Position numbers and translations under genes: made by a program
Notes under the pieces: model-generated
Databases searched by the model: none
What the model saw: only the letters and a program-made list of their open reading frames with translations
Told to the model about the DNA's origin: nothing
Shown: piece after piece, positions 24,301 to 32,893 of the stretch
Layout of the letters: the number at the start of each line of letters is the position of its first letter
How positions within the stretch are numbered: the first letter of the stretch is position 1
NCBI RefSeq assembly: GCF_900100965.1
Contig: NZ_FMUJ01000008.1
Span: forward strand, 62,001-126,000
DNA length: 64,000 bases
Source of the DNA: Variovorax sp. EL159
Lineage (GTDB): Bacteria; Pseudomonadota; Gammaproteobacteria; Burkholderiales; Burkholderiaceae_C
Direction of reading: 5' to 3'

Positions 24301-27269
24301 AGGGCACGCCCGAGCAACTGCGCGAGAACCGCGCGTCGCTCACCGGCGCCGCGCTGGCCGACTACGAACTCGCCATCGGCCCCGAGGCCTACAAGGTGGC
24401 CGAGCGCGCGGCACGGCGCTACGTGGCCAACGCCAAGACCGCGCCGGGCGGCACCGCGATCGAGATCGTGAATGCGCGCGAGCACAACCTGAAGAACCTC
24501 AGCGTCGACATTCCACGCGGCAAGTTCAGCGTGGTCACGGGCGTGAGCGGCTCGGGCAAGTCGACGCTCGCGTTCGACATTCTTTTCAACGAAGGCCAGC
24601 GCCGGTACCTCGAATCGCTCAACGCCTATGCGCGCAGCATCGTGCAGCCGGCGGGGCGGCCCGAGGTCGATGCGGTCTACGGCATTCCGCCGACCGTGGC
24701 CATCGAGCAGCGCCTGTCGCGCGGTGGCCGCAAGAGCACGGTGGGCACCACCACCGAGGTGTGGCACTTCCTGCGCCTGCTGTACGTGAAGCTGGGCATC
24801 CAGCATTGCATCCACGACGGCGCGGCCGTGCAGCCGCAGACACCCGACAGCATCGCGGCGCAGCTCATGCGCAACTTCAAGGGCCAGCACATCGGCCTGC
24901 TCGCGCCGCTGGTGAGCAACCGCAAGGGCGTGTACACCGAGCTGGCCGACTGGGCGCGGCCGCGCGGCTTCACGCACCTGCGCGTCGATGGCGACTTCCT
25001 GCCGACCACGGGCTTTCCGCGCATCGACCGCTTCAAGGAACACAGCATCGAGCTGCCGGTGGCCAGCCTCGACGTGCTGCCCTCGAAGGAGACCGAGCTG
25101 CGCGAGGCGCTGACCCGGGCGCTCGAACACGGCAAGGGCGTGGTGCATGTGCTGAGCGATCTCGACGGCCTGCGCGCCGCGATGATGGCCGGCGTGTCGG
25201 CCGCGGGCATCGGCCGCGTGCAGGTGTTCTCGACGCTGCGCGCCTGCCCGGTGTGCAGCACCAGCTATGCCGAGCTCGATCCGCGCCTGTTCAGCTACAA
25301 CAGCAAGCACGGCTGGTGCCCCGACTGCGTGGGCACTGGCGTCAAGCTCAGCAAGGACCAGCGCAAGGTCTTTGACGACTCCATCCGCGACGACGACAAC
25401 AAGGGCCGCGAACAGACGTTTGCCGAACCCGAGGTCGAGGACCTGGCCGACGTGGTGTGCCCGACCTGCGAAGGCACGCGGCTCAATGCCACGGCACGCG
25501 CGGTGAGCTTCGGCGCTTCGCCGGCGGACGGCAGCGGCGGCATCGGCATCACCGAGCTGGCGCGCATGAGCGTGACCGAGGTGCGGCAGTGGTTCGAGGG
25601 GCTGGACCTCAAGGGCCGCGAAGCGGAGATCGCGCGCGACCTGGTGCCCGAGATCAAGAGCCGCCTCGAATTTCTCGAAGAGGTGGGCCTGGGCTACCTC
25701 ACGCTCGACCGTGGCGCGCCCACGCTGAGCGGCGGCGAGGCCCAGCGCATCCGCCTGGCGGCGCAACTCGGCAGCAACCTGCAGGGCGTGTGCTACGTGC
25801 TCGACGAGCCGACCATCGGCCTGCATGCGCGCGACAACCAGATCCTGCTGAACGCGCTGCACAAGCTGGGTGACAAGGGCAACACGCTGGTGGTGGTGGA
25901 GCACGACGAAGACACCATTCGCCGCGCCGATCACATCATCGACATCGGTCCGAGCGCGGGCAAGCGCGGCGGGCGGCTGGTGGCTGAAGGCTCGGTGGCG
26001 GACATCGAGAAGGCGGGCGATTCGCAGACGGGGCGGTATCTGCGCGATGCGATCAGGCATCCGTTGCAGACGCGGCGTCTGGTTTCTCTGGAGGGCCGGG
26101 GAGGGGGCGCGACGGCCTCCAAGAAGGCTGCCGGACGTGCGAACGCCGCGAGCCCCCACCCCAACCCTCCCCCAGCGGGGGAGGGAGCAAGTCAGGAGGC
26201 AAACGCCAACGCATGGCTCACCGTGCACGGCGCCGACCTGCACAACCTGCAGGACATCACCGCCACGCTGCCGTTGCACCGCCTCGTGGTGGTCACCGGC
26301 GTCAGCGGCTCGGGCAAGTCCACGCTCGCGCGCGACGTGCTGCTGGCCAACGTGCAGGGCATCGTCGTGCAGCGCATGACCAAGGCGGGCCGCGATGCGG
26401 ATGCCGCCGGCAAGCGACCGGCCTGGGCGGGCTGCAGCGGCGTCGATGGTTACGAGGTCATCGACCGCGTGCTCGAAGTCGACCAGACCCCCATCGGCAA
26501 GACGCCGCGCAGTTGCCCCGCGACCTACATCGGCTTCTGGGACACCATCCGCAAGCTGTTCGCCGACACGCTCGAAGCCAAGGCGCGCGGCTACGGCCCG
26601 GCGCGCTTCAGCTTCAACACCGGCGAGGGCCGTTGCCCGGGTTGCGAAGGCGCCGGCGTTCGCACCATCGAGATGAGCTTTTTGCCCGACGTGAAGGTGC
26701 CTTGCGAGGTCTGCCACGGTGCACGCTTCAACCCCGAGACGCTGGCCGTGAGCTGGCGCGGCAAGAGCATCGGCGACGTGCTGAAGATGGAAGTCGACGA
26801 AGCCGTCGAGTTCTTCGCGAGCATGCCCAACATCAGCCATCCGCTGCAGCTGCTGAAGGACGTGGGGCTGGGCTACCTCACGCTCGGCCAGCCCTCGCCC
26901 ACGCTCTCGGGCGGCGAGGCGCAGCGCATCAAGCTGGTGACCGAACTGAGCAAGGTGCGCGACGACATCACGCGCCGTGGCCAGAAGGCGCCGCACACGC
27001 TCTACGTGCTCGACGAGCCGACCGTGGGCCTGCACATGGCCGACGTCGAGAAGCTCATCCACGTGCTGCACCGGCTGGTGAACGGCGGCCACAGCGTGGT
27101 CGTGATCGAGCACGACCTCGACGTGATCGCAGAGGCCGACTGGATCATCGACCTCGGGCCCGAAGGCGGCAACGCCGGCGGGCGCATCGTGGCGGCGGCA
27201 CCGCCCGAAGAGGTGGTGCGGCTGGGCACGCACACCGGCGTGGCACTGGCGCCTGTGCTCGCGCGCTGA
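21321..27269 (+). CDS. uvrA: Giant tandem UvrA (two fused UvrA units), with two in-frame repeat insertions
   Basis: About 1982 residues, roughly twice normal UvrA, with four ABC ATPase modules. Walker A motifs lie at about 33, 702, 1074 and 1660; LSGGE signatures at about 550, 895, 1469 and 1862; each is followed by a DEP Walker B. UvrA recognises DNA lesions for nucleotide excision repair. Zinc modules: unit 1 has C254-P-E-S then C278/C281, so one Cys of zinc finger 1 is missing; C801/C804/C824/C827 is intact. Unit 2 keeps C1309/C1312/C1333/C1336 and C1772/C1775/C1795/C1798. Palindromic repeats are translated at about 473-510 and 1590-1622. An ATG nine codons upstream (21294) lacks a ribosome site; AAGG precedes 21321. 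Confidence 0.9.
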   Translation: MTQGSIRIRGARQHNLQNLDLDIRTGEMTVVTGPSGSGKSSLVFDTLYAEGQRRYVETFSAYARQFLDRMDKPAVDKVEGVPPAIAIDQTNPVRSSRSTVGTMTELNDHLKLLFARAANLFDRETALPVRHDSPDSIYAQIVERAAAAGDPRLVVTFPVELPASTTADEVTQWLSASGFTRVQSEREVATPTGPRKVLDVVADRFRASSGERARVVEAIEVALKRGSGRVTVHALAADEATPPDVWKFSTGLHCPESDIRYTDPIPSMFSFNSAVGACDTCRGFGRVIGVDLGLVIPNDKLTLRAGAIKTIQTPAWKEAQDDLMRHAEAAGVPRDTPWNKLTEEQKHWVIEGTPNYKEGNWNKQWYGVRRFFAYLESKAYKMHIRVLLSKYRSYTQCPTCSGARLKLDSLIWRIGSKEDADAVLPPEKRFMPTGVKWTRAQLEALPGLCLHDLMLLPIERLRKFFDRMGQGMAPSPAGGGQGWGQAALASPAASAEAESPHPHLPPEGEGARQGEAQALKLLFEEITTRLRYLHDVGIGYLTLDRQSRTLSGGEVQRINLTTALGTSLVNTLFVLDEPSIGLHPRDMNRITEAMLRLRDAGNTLVVVEHDPAVMLAADRVIDMGPGPGIRGGQIVFDGTTDLLRDADTLTGQYLGGRKKIGMGFKRLVSENTHRLILEGVREHNLRNITVEFPLARLVCVTGVSGSGKSTLIQDVLAPALMRHFGKATETPGAHDRLLGADHLGDVVFVDQSPIGKTARSNPASYVGAWDAIREIFATAALSRQRGYTASKFSFNSGDGRCPTCGGSGFEHVEMQFLSDVYLRCPDCDGKRYRPEILEVHVERKGKSYNVADVLDLTVAEAAAVFEADRDVLRVLQPISDVGLDYVKLGQPVPTLSGGEAQRLKLAGFLAEAAKGATASKQSVARKGTLFLFDEPTTGLHFDDIARLMRALRKLLDAGHSLVVIEHNLDVIRASDWCIDLGPEGGEGGGLVVAEGTPEQLRENRASLTGAALADYELAIGPEAYKVAERAARRYVANAKTAPGGTAIEIVNAREHNLKNLSVDIPRGKFSVVTGVSGSGKSTLAFDILFNEGQRRYLESLNAYARSIVQPAGRPEVDAVYGIPPTVAIEQRLSRGGRKSTVGTTTEVWHFLRLLYVKLGIQHCIHDGAAVQPQTPDSIAAQLMRNFKGQHIGLLAPLVSNRKGVYTELADWARPRGFTHLRVDGDFLPTTGFPRIDRFKEHSIELPVASLDVLPSKETELREALTRALEHGKGVVHVLSDLDGLRAAMMAGVSAAGIGRVQVFSTLRACPVCSTSYAELDPRLFSYNSKHGWCPDCVGTGVKLSKDQRKVFDDSIRDDDNKGREQTFAEPEVEDLADVVCPTCEGTRLNATARAVSFGASPADGSGGIGITELARMSVTEVRQWFEGLDLKGREAEIARDLVPEIKSRLEFLEEVGLGYLTLDRGAPTLSGGEAQRIRLAAQLGSNLQGVCYVLDEPTIGLHARDNQILLNALHKLGDKGNTLVVVEHDEDTIRRADHIIDIGPSAGKRGGRLVAEGSVADIEKAGDSQTGRYLRDAIRHPLQTRRLVSLEGRGGGATASKKAAGRANAASPHPNPPPAGEGASQEANANAWLTVHGADLHNLQDITATLPLHRLVVVTGVSGSGKSTLARDVLLANVQGIVVQRMTKAGRDADAAGKRPAWAGCSGVDGYEVIDRVLEVDQTPIGKTPRSCPATYIGFWDTIRKLFADTLEAKARGYGPARFSFNTGEGRCPGCEGAGVRTIEMSFLPDVKVPCEVCHGARFNPETLAVSWRGKSIGDVLKMEVDEAVEFFASMPNISHPLQLLKDVGLGYLTLGQPSPTLSGGEAQRIKLVTELSKVRDDITRRGQKAPHTLYVLDEPTVGLHMADVEKLIHVLHRLVNGGHSVVVIEHDLDVIAEADWIIDLGPEGGNAGGRIVAAAPPEEVVRLGTHTGVALAPVLAR
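22738..22850. repeat. GC-rich palindromic repeat, copy R2, in frame inside uvrA unit 1
   Basis: It has the same architecture as R1: left hairpin CCCTCCCCC-GCT-GGGGGAGGG, an inner GGGGTGGGGGCA against GCCCCCATCCCC, and right hairpin CCTTCCCCC-AGA-GGGGGAAGG. It is read through in frame, giving PSPAGGGQGWGQ at one end and SPHPHLPPEGEGA at the other. It separates RLRKFFDRM from QALKLLFEEI, just before the ABC signature helix of the first ATPase module, where ordinary UvrA has a short loop. Confidence 0.88.
26088..26187. repeat. GC-rich palindromic repeat, copy R3, in frame inside uvrA unit 2
   Basis: The right half is intact: GCCCCCACCCCAA, then CCCTCCCCC-AGC-GGGGGAGGG (26165-26185). The left half keeps GGAGGGCCGGGGAGGGGGC but has lost the first hairpin arm, so it is a partly deleted copy. 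It is translated as SPHPNPPPAGEGA in the same frame as R2. It lies in the linker between the two ATPase modules of the second UvrA unit. Confidence 0.82.
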
Positions 27270-27302
27270 CCTGCTGTTGGCCCTGAAGGCCGGGCACGCG
27301 GT

Positions 27303-28259
27303 TCAGGCGACGGGCGCCTGGACCGCTTCGTGCAGCGCTTCGAGGCAGGCCGCCACGGCGGGGCTGTCGCTCTGCGGGCCCTGCAGCACGCCGATGCCCT
27401 CGAACTCGCTGTGCAGCTCGAAGGCGACGCGCGCGATCAACCCCCACTGCACGAAGGGCTCGATCAGGCTGCGCGGTATCAATGACAGCACGCGCTCGCG
27501 GCGCAGGATCTCCAGCACCAGCGGCAGCGAGGTGGTCGAGATCGGATGCAGCGCGGGTGCCGGCGCGCCGGGAGCGAACAGCGCATCGAACACATCGCGC
27601 ACGCCCAGTCCCTGAATCGGCAGCGTCCAGCGCGCGGCGCGCAGGTCGTCGAGCGTGGGCCGTGGCTTGCGCACCAGCGGATGGCGCCGGCCCGCGACGA
27701 TCCACGGCACGTCGGGTGCGAGCGGCGCGAACGCGAAGGGGGCCACGGGCGTTTCAGCGGGACGCCGGCACAGCGCCAGGTCGACGCGGCCCGACATCAC
27801 GTCCGCCTGCAACTGCTCGCCGGGCGCCTCCAGCACTTCGATGCGCAGGTCCGGATGGCGCGCGCCGAACGCGGGCAGCATGCGGCACAGCAGGCCCGAC
27901 GCGGCGGCGGGAATGGCACCCACGCGCAGCACGCCGCTCGCGCCCGCCTGCAGCGCGTGCACGGTGTCGGCGGAGGCGCGCAGTGCGCTCAGCGTGTTGC
28001 GGGCCATGGGAACCACCGCGCGGCCGGCGGAGGTGAGCCGCATGCCGCGCACATGGCGCTCGAAGAGCGGCGTGCCAAGCAGTTCCTCGATGTCGCCGAG
28101 CGCCTGCGTTGCCGCCGGCTGGCTCATGCCGATCTGCTCGGCCGCGCGCCGGACGCCGCCCGAGTCTGCGATCGATACCAGCAACTGCAGGTGCCGCAGC
28201 CGTCCCTTGGCGAGCAGGCGGGCGTAGAGAACGGACGAAGCGGGCGTGACCGTGGGCAT
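27303..28259 (-). CDS. LysR family transcriptional regulator
   Basis: A 318-residue regulator. The N-terminal helix-turn-helix is GGVRRAAEQIGMSQPAATQA and LGDIEELLGTPLFERHVRGM, followed by an effector domain (VLRVGAIPAAASGLLCRMLP). It is divergent from a Bug receptor across 105 bp, the usual LysR arrangement, so it probably controls the receptor, amidohydrolase, cyclodeaminase and deacetylase run. The ligand is unknown. Confidence 0.9.
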   Translation of the reverse strand: MPTVTPASSVLYARLLAKGRLRHLQLLVSIADSGGVRRAAEQIGMSQPAATQALGDIEELLGTPLFERHVRGMRLTSAGRAVVPMARNTLSALRASADTVHALQAGASGVLRVGAIPAAASGLLCRMLPAFGARHPDLRIEVLEAPGEQLQADVMSGRVDLALCRRPAETPVAPFAFAPLAPDVPWIVAGRRHPLVRKPRPTLDDLRAARWTLPIQGLGVRDVFDALFAPGAPAPALHPISTTSLPLVLEILRRERVLSLIPRSLIEPFVQWGLIARVAFELHSEFEGIGVLQGPQSDSPAVAACLEALHEAVQAPVA

Positions 28260-28364
28260 CGAGAGGTATTGGTTCTGCTTATGGATTTGGCAATGAATCT
28301 ATTGGATGCCTATCGATGCCGTCAACATAATCCGACCCACTTTTCGCTCCCACAGAGAAACGCC

Positions 28365-29360
28365 ATGCAGTTTTCGCGACGTCGGCTTGCGGCCTTTTCA
28401 TCCCTCCTGGGGCTTCTCGCGTTCTCGGCCGGTGCGCCGGTCTTCGCGCAGGACAGCTATCCGCAGCGCCCCATCAAGCTGGTCGTTCCGTTCGCGCCCG
28501 GCGGCTCCACCGACCTGGTGGCCCGCCTCGTGGCCGACAGGATGCAGGCCACGCTGGGGCAGCCGGTGATCGTGGACAACCGGGCCGGTGGCGGCGGCAT
28601 GATCGGCTCCGAGGCCGTGAGCCGGGCCGATGCCGACGGCTACACCATCGGCATCGGCACCGTGAGCACGCTGACGGTGAACCCGGTCATGCTCAAGGCG
28701 AACCGCGTCGATCCGCTCAAGGACCTGGCGCCGATCACCGTGCTGGCCACCGTGCCGGCCGTGTTCATGGTGCATCCGTCGTTTCCGGGGCGCAGCTTCC
28801 AACAGGTCGTGGCCGAGGTGCGTGCCAAGCCCGACAACTACAACATGGGCTCGTCGGGTCCGGGCTCGATCAGCCACCTGCTGATCGAGGCGATGAACAC
28901 CGATCTCAAGTTCAAGCTGCGCCACATTCCCTACCGCGGCATGGGGCCCGCGCTGACGGCGGCGCTCGCGGGCGAGACGCAGGTCTCCAGCGACCAATAC
29001 CCCTCGTCGGCCTCGTACATCAAGAGCGGCAAGCTGCTGCCCTTCGCCGTGGGTGCCCAGCGGCGGCTGGATGCATTGCCTTCGGTGCCTACGCTCAAGG
29101 AGCTGGGCCAGCCCGACCTCAACGAACTCGCCATGACGTGGTTCGGCCTCGTGGCACCCGCGAAGACGCCGCCCGCCATCCAGAAGAAGCTGCACGACGC
29201 GGCTGTGGCGGCGCTGCGCGACCCGGCGCTGCTGGCGCGCATGAAGGAACTGGGCGTGGAGGCCGTCGGCAGTTCGCCCGAGGCGTTCCGTGCGCAGATC
29301 GAAAGCGGGCTGGCGCGCAACCGCCGCATCGTGCAAGCCGCCGGCATCAGCCCCGAATGA
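28365..29360 (+). CDS. Bug/TctC-family periplasmic solute receptor
   Basis: A 331-residue receptor with signal peptide MQFSRRRLAAFSSLLGLLAF ending VFAQ (an RRR stretch, possibly Tat). The mature start YPQRPIKLVVPFAPGGSTDL and VIVDNRAGGGGMIGSEAVSR are Bug hallmarks. Its last bases overlap the start of the M20 hydrolase (ATGA), so uptake and hydrolysis are translationally coupled. This suggests the hydrolase substrate is the receptor ligand. Confidence 0.9.
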   Translation: MQFSRRRLAAFSSLLGLLAFSAGAPVFAQDSYPQRPIKLVVPFAPGGSTDLVARLVADRMQATLGQPVIVDNRAGGGGMIGSEAVSRADADGYTIGIGTVSTLTVNPVMLKANRVDPLKDLAPITVLATVPAVFMVHPSFPGRSFQQVVAEVRAKPDNYNMGSSGPGSISHLLIEAMNTDLKFKLRHIPYRGMGPALTAALAGETQVSSDQYPSSASYIKSGKLLPFAVGAQRRLDALPSVPTLKELGQPDLNELAMTWFGLVAPAKTPPAIQKKLHDAAVAALRDPALLARMKELGVEAVGSSPEAFRAQIESGLARNRRIVQAAGISPE

Positions 29361-30580
29361 GTAACGCCATGACCGCAACCCAAGAAACCGATATGTCCCA
29401 CGCCGGCGTCGCCGAAATCATCGATGCGCAATCGCAGCGCCAGCACGCCGAGGTCGTCGCATGGCGGCGCCACCTGCATCGGCATCCGGAGCTGTCGTTC
29501 AAGGAGGTGGACACCGCCGATTTCCTCGAACGCGAACTCGCGGCCATCGAAGGGCTCGAGGTCACGCGCCCCACATCGACAAGCCTCGTGGCGCGCCTGG
29601 CCGGCGGCCGGGCAGGGCGCACGCTGGCCATGCGCGCGGACATCGACGCGCTGCCACTGCAGGACCAGAAAAGCTGCGACTACGCCTCGCGCAATGCCAA
29701 CGTCATGCACGCCTGCGGCCACGATGGCCACGCGGCGATGCTGCTGGGCGCCGCCCGCCTGCTGGCCGGCCTGCGCGCGCAGGTGCCGGGCGAGGTTCGC
29801 TTCTTCTTCCAGCACGCTGAAGAACAGCACCCCGGCGGTGCCCAGGAAATGGTGAACGCGGGCGTGATGCAGGGCGTCGACCAGATCATCTCGGCCCATG
29901 TGATGTCGACGCTCGACACCGGCCACATCGCCGTGCTCGACGGCCCGGCGCTGGCCAGCTCCGACCGCTTCGTGCTGCGCCTGCGCGGCCGTGGCGGCCA
30001 TGCGGCCAACCCCGACCGCTGCATCGATCCGATCATGATCGGCGCGCAGATCGTCGGCAACCTGCAGTCGATCGTCTCGCGCAACACCGATCCGCACGAG
30101 GCGCTGATTCTCTCGGTCACGCGTTTCGACGGTGGCAGCGCCTTCAACGTGATTCCCGATGCGGTCGAGCTCTGGGGCTCGGTGCGTTGCTTCAGCGAGC
30201 AGGTGCGCGAACAGGTGCCCGCGCTGGTCGAGCGCATCGCCAATGGCGTGGCGGCGGCGCACGGCGCGCAGTGCACGCTCGAATACATCCGGGGCTACAG
30301 CCCGGTGGTCAACGATGCGGCGGTGGCCGGGCGCATGCGCGAGGTGGTGCAGCAGGGCATTGCCACGGCGGCGCTCCATGCGATCAAGCCGTTGCCGAAC
30401 AGCGAAGACTTCAGCGCCTTCCTCAAGCATGCGCCGGGCGCCTATGTCTTCGTGGGCGCGCGCAGCAGTGCCAAGGGCATCGTGCATCCGCATCACCACC
30501 CGCATTTCGACTTCGACGAAGACGCGCTGCTGCACGGCGTGCAGCTCTTCGCCAACGCGCCTTTTCACCTGAACGCATAG
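29357..30580 (+). CDS. M20 family amidohydrolase (hippurate/aminoacylase type)
   Basis: A 407-residue metallohydrolase that splits N-acyl or amide bonds. The metal sites are in RADIDALPL, VMHACGHDGHAAMLL (Cys and His) and FFFQHAEEQHPGGAQEM; a dimerisation domain starts about residue 185 (LRGRGGHAANP). The C-terminal metal His lies in HPHHHPHFDFDE. Start candidates are MSNAMT (overlapping the receptor stop) and two further in-frame ATGs. The pairing with an ornithine cyclodeaminase hints at an N-acylated amino acid substrate (inference). Confidence 0.88.
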   Translation: MSNAMTATQETDMSHAGVAEIIDAQSQRQHAEVVAWRRHLHRHPELSFKEVDTADFLERELAAIEGLEVTRPTSTSLVARLAGGRAGRTLAMRADIDALPLQDQKSCDYASRNANVMHACGHDGHAAMLLGAARLLAGLRAQVPGEVRFFFQHAEEQHPGGAQEMVNAGVMQGVDQIISAHVMSTLDTGHIAVLDGPALASSDRFVLRLRGRGGHAANPDRCIDPIMIGAQIVGNLQSIVSRNTDPHEALILSVTRFDGGSAFNVIPDAVELWGSVRCFSEQVREQVPALVERIANGVAAAHGAQCTLEYIRGYSPVVNDAAVAGRMREVVQQGIATAALHAIKPLPNSEDFSAFLKHAPGAYVFVGARSSAKGIVHPHHHPHFDFDEDALLHGVQLFANAPFHLNA

Positions 30581-30724
30581 GCCTTTCGAGGGGCTCGCCA
30601 AGGTTGTGGAAACCGGCGCACAATGGCTCCAACCCTTGGCGCAGGCGCATCCTGAATCAGCCATGGTGGAGTGAACATGCGATGGGATGAAGCGCCGCGT
30701 CGGGGCTACGCAAGGAGCCATGCC

Positions 30725-31774
30725 ATGACCCGCTTCATCGATGTTCACAGCCTGGTCCGCCTGGTGGACGAGACCGGCGTTCCCCAATTCCTGGAAGCCC
30801 TGGCCGACGCATTGCGCGACGACTTCATGCGCTGGCGAGAGTTCGACAAGAAGGCGCGCGTGGCCAGCCATTCGCACCTGGGCGTGATCGAGCTGATGCC
30901 GGTGGCCGACGATGGCGCCTACGCCTTCAAGTACGTCAACGGGCACCCGCACAACACCCAGGTCGGGCTGCCGACCGTCATGGCCTTCGGCGTGCTGGCC
31001 GAGGTCGATACCGGCTACCCCGTGCTGCTGTCGGAGCTCACGCTCACCACCGCCTTGCGCACCGCGGCCACCTCGGCCATGGCGGCGCAGGCGCTGGCCC
31101 GGCCCGATTCGCGCAGCCTGGCGCTGATCGGCAACGGCTCGCAGAGCGAGTTCCAGGCACTGGCCTTCCATGCGTTGCTGGGCATCGAGGAAGTGCGCGT
31201 GTTCGACACCGACCCGCACGCCACCGACAAGCTGGTGCGCCACCTGTCGGCCTGCACGCCGCTGGAGATCGTGCGCGCGCGCTCCGTGGCCGAGGCGGTG
31301 CGCGGGGCCGACATCGTCACCACCATCACCGCCTACCAGGGCCGCGCGACCGTGCTCACACCCGACATGATCGAGCCGGGCATGCACATCAACGCCGTGG
31401 GCGGCGACTCGCCGGACAAGACCGAGCTGCATCCCGATGTGCTGCGCCGGGCGCGCGTGTTCGTCGAGTACGAGCCGCAGACCCGCGTCGAAGGCGAGAT
31501 CCAGCAGCTGCCGGCCGACTTCCCGGTGCACGAGCTGTGGCGCGTGCTGCTCGGCGAGGTGCCGGGCCGCGAGAGCGCGGGGCAGGTCACGTTGTTCGAC
31601 TCGGTCGGCTTCGCGCTCGAGGACTACACCGCGCTGCGCTACATCCAGCGCATTGCCAGCGAACGTGGCATCGGCCAGCAGATCGCGCTGGTGCCCGAGC
31701 TGGACGACCCGAAGGACCTGTTCGGCCTCACGGCCTCGGGCCGGCGCCGGGCGGTGCTGCGGCGTGCGGCATGA
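30725..31774 (+). CDS. Ornithine cyclodeaminase family protein
   Basis: A 349-residue member of the OCD/mu-crystallin family. The start is set by AAGGAG (30712-30717) with 7-nt spacing; upstream in-frame GTG and ATG codons lack such a site. The segments FKYVNGHPHNTQVGLPTVMA, the NAD-binding loop ALIGNGSQSEFQALAF and HINAVGGDSPDKTEL are typical of the bona fide ornithine cyclodeaminase branch, which turns ornithine into proline and ammonia. It lies 33 bp before a polyamine deacetylase gene, consistent with amine or ornithine use. Confidence 0.85.
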   Translation: MTRFIDVHSLVRLVDETGVPQFLEALADALRDDFMRWREFDKKARVASHSHLGVIELMPVADDGAYAFKYVNGHPHNTQVGLPTVMAFGVLAEVDTGYPVLLSELTLTTALRTAATSAMAAQALARPDSRSLALIGNGSQSEFQALAFHALLGIEEVRVFDTDPHATDKLVRHLSACTPLEIVRARSVAEAVRGADIVTTITAYQGRATVLTPDMIEPGMHINAVGGDSPDKTELHPDVLRRARVFVEYEPQTRVEGEIQQLPADFPVHELWRVLLGEVPGRESAGQVTLFDSVGFALEDYTALRYIQRIASERGIGQQIALVPELDDPKDLFGLTASGRRRAVLRRAA

Positions 31775-31807
31775 TCTGCGGCATCGTCGATCACGCCTTT
31801 CTTCTTC

Positions 31808-32848
31808 ATGCTCACCATCTACAACGACCGGCATTCGCTTCACCAGGGCAAAGTCGAAATGTTCCGCGGCGAACTCGTGCCGTGCTTCGAGGTGCCCGCG
31901 CGCGTCGACCACGTGAGGCAGGAGCTGGAGCGCCGCAAGCTCGGCGTGCTGCAGGCGCCCGATGCCTTCGATGACGCGCTGCTCGCCAAGGTGCATGCGC
32001 CGCGCTACTTGGACTTTGTCGCGCACGCCTGGGAGGAATGGGTGGCGCTCGATCCGGCCAACGTGTCGCGCGATGCCTTGCCCTCGTACTGGCCCACGCG
32101 CGGCATGCGCAGCGACGTGTTGCCGAAGAGCTTTCCGGCGCGCCTGGGGTTGTTCTCTTTCGATGCGGGCACGCCGTTGATGGCCGGCAGCTGGGCGGCC
32201 GCGCGCCACGGTGCGGCCTGTGCGTGGACGGCGGCGCAACGCGTCATCGGCGGCGAACGCGCGGCCTTTGCGCTCACGCGGCCGCCGGGCCACCATGCGG
32301 GCGCCGACTTTTTCGGCGGCTACTGCTTCGTCAACAACGCGGCCGTCGCAGCGCAGGCGCTGCGCGATGCGGGCGTGGCGCGCGTGGCCGTGCTCGACGT
32401 GGACTACCACCACGGCAATGGCACACAGGCTATCTTCTACGACCGCAGCGACGTGCACTTCGCCAGCCTGCACGGCGATCCGCTGACCGACTACCCGTAC
32501 TACCTCGGCCATGCCGACGAGCGCGGTGCCGGAAAAGGCGAAGGCTTCAACCACAACCTGCCGCTGCCGCGCGGCACCGATTTCACGGCCTGGCGCGTCG
32601 CGCTGAAGACCGCGCTCGACCGCATCGCCGAGGTGAAGGCGGGCGCGCTCGTGGTCTCGCTCGGCGTCGACACCTTCGAGGGCGACCCGATCTCCGGCTT
32701 CAAACTCAAGAGCGACGACTACCTGCGCATGGGCGAAGACCTGGCGCGCGCCGGCCTGCCGACGGTGTTCGTCTTCGAGGGCGGCTACGCGGTGGAAGAG
32801 GTCGGCATCAACGCGGGCAACGTGCTCCAGGGGTTCGAGCAGGCGTAG
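31808..32848 (+). CDS. Histone-deacetylase family, probable acetylpolyamine amidohydrolase
   Basis: A 346-residue zinc-dependent deacetylase. The catalytic region RPPGHHAGADFFGGYCFVNN has the His pair, VDYHHGNGTQ the zinc Asp/His, and the end shows FEGGYAVEEVG. The first residues MLTIYNDRHSLHQGKVEMF match bacterial acetylpolyamine amidohydrolases, which remove acetyl groups from acetylputrescine or related amines. With the adjoining cyclodeaminase and M20 hydrolase it suggests breakdown of an acylated amine. Confidence 0.87.
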   Translation: MLTIYNDRHSLHQGKVEMFRGELVPCFEVPARVDHVRQELERRKLGVLQAPDAFDDALLAKVHAPRYLDFVAHAWEEWVALDPANVSRDALPSYWPTRGMRSDVLPKSFPARLGLFSFDAGTPLMAGSWAAARHGAACAWTAAQRVIGGERAAFALTRPPGHHAGADFFGGYCFVNNAAVAAQALRDAGVARVAVLDVDYHHGNGTQAIFYDRSDVHFASLHGDPLTDYPYYLGHADERGAGKGEGFNHNLPLPRGTDFTAWRVALKTALDRIAEVKAGALVVSLGVDTFEGDPISGFKLKSDDYLRMGEDLARAGLPTVFVFEGGYAVEEVGINAGNVLQGFEQA

Positions 32849-32893
32849 CCACGGTTCGCGCTGACGCAAGCGCGACGCCGGCGGCCCGAATGG

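Noticed and set aside
22023..27233. A 1736-codon open frame on the minus strand opposite uvrA
   Set aside because: It mirrors the codon phase of uvrA in GC-rich DNA and has no recognisable domains; the plus-strand frame has all UvrA motifs.
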